Assembly: GCF_016741875.1 (NCBI RefSeq)
Contig: NZ_JAERRF010000010.1
Span: forward strand, 186,001 to 250,000
Reading direction: 5' to 3'
Source of the DNA: Streptomyces coffeae
Lineage (GTDB): Bacteria > Actinomycetota > Actinomycetes > Streptomycetales > Streptomycetaceae
DNA length: 64,000 nt
Part shown: positions 58,206 to 64,000 of the stretch, one piece after another
Layout of the letters: each line of letters starts with the position of its first letter
Position numbering within the stretch: the first letter of the stretch is position 1
The notes under the pieces: generated by a model
What the model saw: only the letters and a program-made list of their open reading frames with translations
What the model was told of the DNA's origin: nothing
Database searches by the model: none
Made by a program: the position numbers and the translations under genes

Positions 58206-59189
58206 ATGGAGAAGCAGATGTCCCCCGGCACCGCCCCGGCCCGCCCCGTACTGGAGCCCGCCGCCGCGGAGTTCGCCGAAGCCAGTGCCAAGCCGCCGTT
58301 CCTGTACCAGATGTCGCCCGCCGAGGGCCGCAGAACGGTGGACGAGGCGCAGTCGGGTCCGGTGCCCAAACCGGAGGTGGACGAGGAGTGGATCAGTGTC
58401 ACCGGGATCCCCGAGGGCGGCGTCAAGGCGCGGATCCTCCGTCCGCCGGGGATGGGCGGCACCCTGCCGGTGATCCTCTACATCCACGGCGCGGGCTGGG
58501 TGTTCGGCAACGCCCACACCCATGACCGGCTGGCACGGGAGCTGGCCGTCCGGGTCGGCGCCGCCGTGGTCTTCCCCGAGTACGACCTCTCCCCCGAGGT
58601 CCATTACCCGGTGGCCCTGGAACAGAGCTACGCGGTCGGGCAGTGGATCGTGGCGCATGGCGAGGGGGCGGGTCTCGACCCCGCGCGGATCGCGGTGACC
58701 GGCGACTCGGTGGGTGGCAACATGTCCGCCGCCCTCACCCTGCTGGCCAAGGAGCGCGGTGATCTCTCCCTGGTCCAGCAGGTGCTGTTCTACCCCGTCA
58801 CCGACGCCGCCTTCGACACCGGCTCGTACGAGCAGTTCGCCGACGGCTACTACCTCACCCGCGAGGGGATGCGGTGGTTCTGGGACCAGTACACGACCGA
58901 CCCGGCCCAGCGCGCCGAGATCACCGCCTCTCCGCTGCGCGCCGATGTCGCCCAGCTCGCCGGACTGCCTCCGGCCCTGGTGATCACCGGCGAGGCCGAT
59001 GTGCTGCGGGACGAGGGAGAGCGTTACGCGGACAAGCTGCGGGCGGCCGGGGTACCGGTCACCGCCGTGCGGATGCAGGGCATCATCCACGACTTCCTCA
59101 TGCTCGACGCGCTCCGCGACACCCAGGCCGCGCGCGCCGCGCTCACCCTGGCCGTGGACACCCTGCGCGGCGCACTGCACACCGGGTGA
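58206..59189 (+). CDS. Alpha/beta hydrolase, hormone-sensitive-lipase (HSL) family
   Basis: A 327-residue esterase. Oxyanion motif HGAGWVFGNAH (~98; usually HGGGW), nucleophile GDSVGGNMSAAL (~170), Asp in ITGEADVLRDEGERY and His in GIIHDFLMLDALR complete the triad. The GDSVGG elbow is typical of group IV (bHSL, GDSAG) esterases. Follows the DUF1348 gene by 50 bp with GAGGAG upstream. Substrate unknown; induced expression through the TetR operators would suggest an ester or lactone xenobiotic. Confidence 0.92.
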   Translation: MEKQMSPGTAPARPVLEPAAAEFAEASAKPPFLYQMSPAEGRRTVDEAQSGPVPKPEVDEEWISVTGIPEGGVKARILRPPGMGGTLPVILYIHGAGWVFGNAHTHDRLARELAVRVGAAVVFPEYDLSPEVHYPVALEQSYAVGQWIVAHGEGAGLDPARIAVTGDSVGGNMSAALTLLAKERGDLSLVQQVLFYPVTDAAFDTGSYEQFADGYYLTREGMRWFWDQYTTDPAQRAEITASPLRADVAQLAGLPPALVITGEADVLRDEGERYADKLRAAGVPVTAVRMQGIIHDFLMLDALRDTQAARAALTLAVDTLRGALHTG

Positions 59190-59204
59190 ACCGACCCCCG
59201 GGGC

Positions 59205-59792
59205 TCACTTCCCCCCGGTGCGCTTCGCCTGCCGCTTGACCTCCTGCTTGTGGGCGCGGACCTTGTCCAGCGACTCGGGGCCGGTGATGTCGGCCACCGA
59301 GCGGTACGCGCCCTCCTCGCCATAGGCCCCGGCGGCCTCACGCCACCCCTCGGGCCCGGCCCCCACCCGCTTGCCGAGGAGCGCCAGGAAGATCTGGGAC
59401 TTCTGCTTGCCGAAACCGGGCAGGTCGTTCAGCCGCCGGAACAGCTCGGCGCCGCTGCCCACATCGCGCCACACGGCCTCCGCGTCACCGTCGTAGGTCT
59501 CGACGAGGTACTGGCACAGCTGATGGACCCGCTTGGCCATCGCCCCGGGGTAGCGGTGCACGGCGGGCTTCTGCGACAGCAGCTCCGCGAACCGCTCGGG
59601 GTCGCAGGCGGCGATCTCCTGTGCGTCCAGATCGTCCGCCCCCATGCGCTGCGCGATGGTGTACGGACCGGAGAACGCCCACTCCATGGGGACCTGCTGA
59701 TCGAGCAGCATCCCGATCATGAGGGCCAGCGGACTGCGCCCGAGCAGGGCGTCGGCCTCGGGCTGCTGGGCGAGTCGAACGGTGACGTCCAT
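59205..59792 (-). CDS. HhH-GPD-type base-excision DNA glycosylase
   Basis: A 195-residue member of a short actinobacterial HhH-GPD family. ALMIGMLLDQQVPMEWAFSG and FAELLSQKPAVHRYPGAMAK lie early, the helix-hairpin-helix is FRRLNDLPGFGKQKSQIFLA (~115-135), and a Lys/Gln-rich tail ends it. The catalytic Asp of the glycosylase family is not seen where expected, so activity cannot be assured. Convergent with the hydrolase gene. Confidence 0.87.
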   Translation of the reverse strand: MDVTVRLAQQPEADALLGRSPLALMIGMLLDQQVPMEWAFSGPYTIAQRMGADDLDAQEIAACDPERFAELLSQKPAVHRYPGAMAKRVHQLCQYLVETYDGDAEAVWRDVGSGAELFRRLNDLPGFGKQKSQIFLALLGKRVGAGPEGWREAAGAYGEEGAYRSVADITGPESLDKVRAHKQEVKRQAKRTGGK

Positions 59793-59952
59793 CCCCGCAC
59801 TGTACCCGGGGCCACCACCCCGAACCCCGGATCCTCCACATTCCCCCCAAAAGCGCATAAACATAAACCAATATGGCCGAATTGCGGGGGGTTAGGGATC
59901 ATGCGACTGTGGTGGGGACCGCCGTGACATCGGACCACGGAGGCGAGTGACC

Positions 59953-60738
59953 ATGTCAGCAACCGCGACTCGCCGACGACGCCATGACGACACTCCCGAC
60001 ACCGGCGGTGCCTTCCAGCGTCTGTCCCGACTGCCCTCCGGACCCGAGCGCGATGCCCTGCGCGAGGCCATCATCTGCGCCTGGCTGCCGGTCGCGAAGC
60101 GGCTGGCGCTGCGCTTCCGCAACAAGGGCGAGAACATGGAGGACCTCACCCAGGTGGCCTCGCTGGCCCTGGTGAAGGCCGTTGACCGCTATGACCCGGA
60201 CCTCGGGCACGCCTTCCCCTCCTATGCGATCCCGGTTATCACCGGTGAGCTCAAGCGGCACTTCCGCGACTATCTGTGGACGCTGCACATCCCCCGCAAC
60301 ATCCAGGAGGTGCGCTCCCGCACCCGCTCCGCCCGCGACGCGCTGGAACAGGAGCTGGGCGGCCGTACCCCCACCGTCACCGAGATCTGCCTGCGCACCG
60401 GGATGCCGCAGGAGGATGTGAAGGCCGGCCTCGAGGCCAGCGCCTCCTGCACCCCGCTGTCCCTCAACGCCGCGGTGCAGGGCGCCGAGGAGCGGCTGCT
60501 CGCCGAGACGGTGGGCGCCGACGACGCCGCGATCGAACGCGTCGTCAACCGGGAGGCGCTGCGGGTGCTGATCTCGCATCTCTCGGAACAGGACCGCTAT
60601 GTGCTGTACCTGCGGTTCTTCGCCGGGCTCTCGCAGAGCCAGATCGGCGAGATCCTCGGCTTCTCGCAGATGCACATATCCCGCAGGCTCTCCCGGCTCT
60701 ACAGCGAGCTGCGCCAAGGGCTCATGGCCTACGCCTGA
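59953..60738 (+). CDS. RNA polymerase sigma factor, SigB/SigF/SigG subfamily
   Basis: A 261-residue sigma factor. Region 2 is ENMEDLTQVASLALVKAVDR, YDPDLGHAFPSYAIPVITGE and LKRHFRDYLWTLHIPRNIQE, typical of the SigB/F/G stress group; region 3 follows; region 4 is LSEQDRYVLYLRFFAGLSQS, QIGEILGFSQMHISRRLSRL. GGAGGCGAGTGACC places the ATG at 59953. Streptomycetes have many such factors, usually kept silent by anti-sigma partners, none of which is adjacent here. Directs stress or developmental promoters. Confidence 0.93.
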   Translation: MSATATRRRRHDDTPDTGGAFQRLSRLPSGPERDALREAIICAWLPVAKRLALRFRNKGENMEDLTQVASLALVKAVDRYDPDLGHAFPSYAIPVITGELKRHFRDYLWTLHIPRNIQEVRSRTRSARDALEQELGGRTPTVTEICLRTGMPQEDVKAGLEASASCTPLSLNAAVQGAEERLLAETVGADDAAIERVVNREALRVLISHLSEQDRYVLYLRFFAGLSQSQIGEILGFSQMHISRRLSRLYSELRQGLMAYA

Positions 60739-60803
60739 CCGCCCAGGAGAACCTGACCGCCCACAAGACCACGAAGAGTTCCGACCCCCGGCAGGAGGTG
60801 CCG

Positions 60804-61472
60804 ATGCGCTCCGAGACCGCCCGTATCGCCGCGGACGACGCCCTGCTGGTGGGAGATCTCGCGCTGCCCGAACACCCCATCGGTGTGGTGGCCTTCGCAC
60901 ACGGCAGCGGCAGCTCCCGGCACAGCCCGCGCAATCGCGCGGTGGCCCAGGTGCTCCAGCGGGCGGACCTCGCCACCTTGCTGTTCGACCTGCTCACCGA
61001 GGCCGAGGAGCGGGTGGACGCGGTCACCGCCGAGCACCGCTTCGACATTCCGCTGCTGGGGCGGCGGCTGGTGGGGGCGGTGGACTGGCTCGCCGGGCAT
61101 CCGGCCACCACCGGGCTGCCGGTCGGCCTGTTCGGCGCCAGCACCGGCGCCGCGGCGGCACTGACCGCCGCGGCGGAGCGGCCGGACCGGGTGCGGGCCG
61201 TGGTCTCGCGCGGCGGGCGCCCGGATCTCGCGGGCGGGGCGCTGAACCGGGTGCGCGCTCCGGTGCTGCTGGTGGTGGGCGGGGACGACCATGAGGTGCT
61301 GAGGCTGAACGAGCAGGCCGCCGCCATGCTCGCCGCGCCGCACGAGGTCCATGTGGTGCCCGGCGCGACCCATCTGTTCGAGGAGCCCGGAACCCTGGAG
61401 CAGGCGGCCGAGGCGGCACGCGACTGGTTCGCGCGGATGTCCCGCCGTCCGGCCCGCGGCGCCCGTCACTGA
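60804..61472 (+). CDS. Dienelactone-hydrolase-like alpha/beta hydrolase
   Basis: A 222-residue hydrolase. VVAFAHGSGSSRHSPRNRAV, LPVGLFGASTGAAAALTAAA (nucleophile Ser in G-x-S-x-G), VLLVVGGDDHEVLRLNEQAA (Asp region) and VVPGATHLFEEPGTL (His). This group is common beside phosphoribosyltransferase or sigma genes in actinomycetes and lacks a known substrate. ATG preceded by GCAGGAGGTG, 65 bp after the sigma factor, so possibly cotranscribed. Confidence 0.88.
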   Translation: MRSETARIAADDALLVGDLALPEHPIGVVAFAHGSGSSRHSPRNRAVAQVLQRADLATLLFDLLTEAEERVDAVTAEHRFDIPLLGRRLVGAVDWLAGHPATTGLPVGLFGASTGAAAALTAAAERPDRVRAVVSRGGRPDLAGGALNRVRAPVLLVVGGDDHEVLRLNEQAAAMLAAPHEVHVVPGATHLFEEPGTLEQAAEAARDWFARMSRRPARGARH

Positions 61473-61478
61473 GCACCG

Positions 61479-62543
61479 CTAGGTGCTCCCCAGCACCTGC
61501 CGCAGATCGTAGGAGACCGGCTCCTCGAGCTGGGCGTAGGTGCAGTCGCGCGGCTCGCGGTCGGGGCGCCAGCGGCGGAACCGGGCGGTGTGCCGGAAGC
61601 GGTCGCCCTGCATGTGGTCGTATGCCACCTCACAGACCCGCTCGGGGCGCAGCGGCACCCAGGACAGATCCTTGACGCCGGTCCAGCGGCTGGGCGCGCC
61701 CGGCATCCGGGACTGTGCGTGTGCCTCCTCGCGGGCCCACTCCGCCCAGGGGTGGCCCTCGACGGTGGACATGCGCAACGGCTCCAGTTCGGTCATCAGC
61801 TCCTGGCGTCGGCGCATGGGGAAGGCGGCGGACACCCCGACGTGCTGGAGACGGCCGGTGGTGTCGTACAGCCCGAGCAGCAGTGAGCCGACGACCGGGC
61901 CGGACTTGTGGTGGCGCAGTCCGGCGACGACGCAGTCGGCGGTGCGCTCGTGCTTGACCTTGACCATGACGCGTTCGCCCGGCCGGTAGCCGAGGCCGAA
62001 GGGCTTGGCGACGACTCCGTCCAGCCCCGCGCCCTCGTATTGCTCGAACCACTGCCGGGCCACCTGCTGGTCGTCGGTCCAGGGGGCGGTGAAAACCGGG
62101 TCGGTGGCCCCGCGCAGCGCCTCGGTGAGGGCGTCCCGGCGCTCCCGCAGCGGGGTGTCCATCAGCGAGGCGTCGCCGAGGGCGAGGAGGTCGAAGGCGA
62201 CGAAGCTCGCGGGGGTGGTCCCGGCCAGCATCCGGACCCGGGAGTCGGCGGGGTGGATACGCTCCAGCAGGGCGTCGAAGTCCAGCCGTCCGCCGCGCAC
62301 GATGACGATCTCGCCGTCGAGCACACAGCGCGGCGGGAGCTGGGCGAGCAGGGCCCCGGCCAGCTCGGGAAAGTAGCGGGTGAGCGGTTTGCCGGTGCGG
62401 CTGCCGATCTCCAGCTCGTCGCCGTCGCGGAAGACGATGGCCCGGAAACCGTCCCACTTGGCCTCGTAGCGCATCCCCGCGGGGATGGCGGCCGCGGACT
62501 TGGCCAGCATCGGCGCGACGGGAGGCATCACCGGAAGGTCCAT
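61479..62543 (-). CDS. ATP-dependent DNA ligase (LigC/LigD ligase domain)
   Basis: A 354-residue ligase. The nucleotidyltransferase lysine is in YEAKWDGFRAIVFRDGDELE (~28), followed by LDGEIVIVRGGRLDFDALLE, SFVAFDLLALGDASLMDTPL, EGAGLDGVVAKPFGLGYRPG and VMVKVKHERTADCVVAGL, then an OB domain (LLGLYDTTGRLQHVGVSAAF). It seals nicks or end-joined breaks using ATP. Divergent from a LigD-type polymerase gene, with 78 bp between. Together they form a split version of bacterial LigD. No Ku gene is in the window. Confidence 0.93.
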   Translation of the reverse strand: MDLPVMPPVAPMLAKSAAAIPAGMRYEAKWDGFRAIVFRDGDELEIGSRTGKPLTRYFPELAGALLAQLPPRCVLDGEIVIVRGGRLDFDALLERIHPADSRVRMLAGTTPASFVAFDLLALGDASLMDTPLRERRDALTEALRGATDPVFTAPWTDDQQVARQWFEQYEGAGLDGVVAKPFGLGYRPGERVMVKVKHERTADCVVAGLRHHKSGPVVGSLLLGLYDTTGRLQHVGVSAAFPMRRRQELMTELEPLRMSTVEGHPWAEWAREEAHAQSRMPGAPSRWTGVKDLSWVPLRPERVCEVAYDHMQGDRFRHTARFRRWRPDREPRDCTYAQLEEPVSYDLRQVLGST

Positions 62544-62621
62544 GGTGTCCGATTGTGCGTCCGTCGCGGGCCGGGCGCCCGCCGGGAGGTGACCTTGGGC
62601 CGTCGGGCCTAGCGTGACGGT

Positions 62622-63632
62622 ATGGGAGAGACGGTGGAGCTCACGGTCGGTGAGCGTACGGTGCGGCTGTCCAACCCCGGGAAGGTGTACTTCCCGGGGC
62701 GCGGCTTCACCAAGCTTGACCTCGCCCGCTACTACCTGGCGATCGGCGACGGTGTGCTGCGGGCGCTGCGGAACCGGCCGACGACGCTGGAGCGCTACCC
62801 GGACGGCGTAGAGGGGGAGTCGTTCTTCCAGAAGCGGGCGCCCAAGAACCTGCCCGACTGGATCCCCACCGGCCGTATCTCCTTCCCCAGCGGGCGGCAT
62901 GCGGACGAGATCTGTCCGACCGAGGTGGCGGCGGTGGTGTGGGCGGCCAACCTGGGCTGTCTGACGTTCCATCCGTGGCCGGTGCGGCGCGAGGACACCG
63001 AGCACCCCGACGAGCTGCGGATCGACCTCGACCCGCAGCCGGGCACCGACTACCGGGACGCGGTGCGCGCGGCGGGAGAGCTGCGCGAGGTGCTGGACGA
63101 GCTGGGGCTGCGCGGCTGGCCCAAGACCTCGGGCGGCCGGGGGCTGCATGTCTTCGTCCCGATCGAGCCGCGGTGGACCTTCACCCAGGTACGGCGGTCC
63201 GCGATCGCCGTCGCGCGGGAGCTGGAGCGGCGGGCGCCGGAGCGGATCACCACCGCGTGGTGGAAGGAGGAGCGCGGGAGCAAGATCTTCGTGGACTACA
63301 ACCAGACCGCCCGCGATCGCACCATCGCCAGCGCCTATTCCGTCCGCCCCCGGCCGGACGCCCCGGTCTCCGCGCCACTGCGCTGGGAGGAGGTGCCGGA
63401 CGCCCGGCCGCAGGACTTCGATCTGGCGACCATGCCGGTGCGCTACCGCGAACTGGGCGATGTGCACGCCGATATGGACGGGCACGCCTTCCGGCTGGAC
63501 AGCGCGCTGGAGCTGGCCGACCGGGACGAGCGGGAACACGGTCTGGGCGACCTGCCCTATCCGCCGGAGCATCCCAAGATGAAGGGCGAGCCGAAGCGGG
63601 TGCAGCCGAGCCGGGCGAAGACCGAGGGCTGA
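62622..63632 (+). CDS. LigD polymerase/primase domain protein (NHEJ)
   Basis: A 336-residue AEP-type polymerase that fills and extends ends during non-homologous end joining. VRLSNPGKVYFPGRGFTKLD, LDLARYYLAIGDGVLRALRN, ESFFQKRAPKNLPDWI, LRIDLDPQPGTDYRDAV (catalytic Asp pair) and TSGGRGLHVFVPIEPRW are the family hallmarks, with YSVRPRPDAPVSAPLRWEEV near the end. No phosphoesterase or ligase domain is attached. Divergent from the ligase gene. Start MGETVELTVGER at ATG. Confidence 0.94.
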   Translation: MGETVELTVGERTVRLSNPGKVYFPGRGFTKLDLARYYLAIGDGVLRALRNRPTTLERYPDGVEGESFFQKRAPKNLPDWIPTGRISFPSGRHADEICPTEVAAVVWAANLGCLTFHPWPVRREDTEHPDELRIDLDPQPGTDYRDAVRAAGELREVLDELGLRGWPKTSGGRGLHVFVPIEPRWTFTQVRRSAIAVARELERRAPERITTAWWKEERGSKIFVDYNQTARDRTIASAYSVRPRPDAPVSAPLRWEEVPDARPQDFDLATMPVRYRELGDVHADMDGHAFRLDSALELADRDEREHGLGDLPYPPEHPKMKGEPKRVQPSRAKTEG

Positions 63633-63676
63633 GCCACCACCAAGGCCGGATCGGGACGCTGTGCAAGCATTGCGCC

Positions 63677-64000
63677 ATGTCTGCCGCCCCGCGCTTCGCG
63701 CATACCGACCGCCACCGGGTCGCGGTGCTGGTCCGGCACGGGCTGCTGCCGTTCGAACTGGGCATGGCGCACCGGCTGTTCGGCCGGGCTCGATCGGGAA
63801 CGGGCGAGCCGCTGTACGAGGTGGTGACGTGCGCCCTGGTCCCCGGTGAGGTCCGTACCGACTCCGATGTCAGCGTGAACGTCCGCCATGGGCCCGACGC
63901 GCTGGCCGAGGCCGACACCGTGATCGTCCCGGCCGCCAACGAGCAGGACGCACCGCAGACCGAGGGCCGTCTCGGGGCCGCGCTCGGCGCCGCCTTCGAG
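63677..64000 (+). CDS. GlxA-family (AraC-type with DJ-1/PfpI domain) regulator, 3' end outside window
   Basis: 108 visible codons. The start MSAAPRFAHTDRHRVAVLV leads into a DJ-1/PfpI-like domain: RHGLLPFELGMAHRLFGRAR, YEVVTCALVPGEVRTDSDVS and TVIVPAANEQDAPQTEGRLG. This is the N-terminal part of GlxA-type regulators, whose C-terminus holds AraC helix-turn-helices, not visible here. Ligand unknown. Confidence 0.85.
   Translation, partial: MSAAPRFAHTDRHRVAVLVRHGLLPFELGMAHRLFGRARSGTGEPLYEVVTCALVPGEVRTDSDVSVNVRHGPDALAEADTVIVPAANEQDAPQTEGRLGAALGAAFE

Overview
The window is high-GC actinomycete chromosome, almost certainly Streptomyces: nearly every gene has strong GC bias at third codon positions, GTG starts are common, and the family content is typical of the genus (AfsA/ScbR-type butyrolactone pair, DUF5753/DUF397 regulator pair, tandem universal stress proteins, LigD-type end-joining proteins, a SigB/F/G-type sigma factor). 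The mixture of insertion-sequence remnants, truncated genes and stress or signalling genes suggests an accessory, possibly arm-proximal region. No rRNA, tRNA or CRISPR array was seen.

Layout. 1-2.4 kb: the end of an SRPBCC/gas-vesicle-accessory-like pair and a formaldehyde-dehydrogenase-type alcohol dehydrogenase. 2.6-5.4 kb: a graveyard holding a truncated methyltransferase tail, a DUF5753 regulator interrupted near its stop codon by an IS630-family element (TA target duplication), a DUF397 gene without a start codon, and a small ORF with an internal stop. 5.4-7.3 kb: MmyB-like regulator divergent from a short-chain dehydrogenase. 7.4-9.8 kb: an IS5-type element and an inverted end fragment of a related element bracket a FAD amine oxidoreductase. 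9.8-12.2 kb: glycerol kinase and glycerol facilitator.

12.3-28.9 kb is the most coherent block: phosphoketolase, four two-domain universal stress proteins, two CBS-BON proteins, a zinc alcohol dehydrogenase, an HTH/PNPOx fusion, nicotinate phosphoribosyltransferase, a cyclic-nucleotide-type sensor, an Rv1733c-like membrane protein, an Acg-like nitroreductase and a DevR/DevS-like two-component system. This closely parallels the mycobacterial DosR dormancy regulon and the S. coelicolor OsdR cluster, and DosR-box-like 14-mers (GGGNC-N4-GGCCC) sit in several of its promoter regions.

29-41.5 kb: Nudix hydrolase, a methyltransferase divergent from an HxlR regulator with twin palindromic operators, peptide deformylase, an OlsB/OlsA ornithine-lipid operon, a TetR-pirin-TPR group, PaaK/PaaI, a small lipoprotein and an Ada-AlkA fusion whose glycosylase active-site segment looks altered. 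42-45 kb: DUF4142 protein, DUF1996 protein and an ECF sigma factor carrying its own zinc-finger-like tail. 45.2-51 kb: a PucR regulator divergent from an apparent trans-membrane electron-transfer operon (heme-b membrane protein, NuoF-like protein fused to a ferredoxin, two lipoproteins). 51-57 kb: HAD phosphatase, AfsA/ScbR signalling pair, secreted endonuclease, and an ABC exporter that looks like a deletion fusion of two half-transporters. 57-64 kb: a DUF1348-hydrolase operon under two operators identical in arms to the one in front of the TetR gene 21 kb away, a base-excision glycosylase, a SigF-like factor, a dienelactone-hydrolase-like protein, split LigD ligase and polymerase genes, and the start of a GlxA-type regulator.

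All assignments come from reading the sequence and recalled family knowledge. No database search was run.
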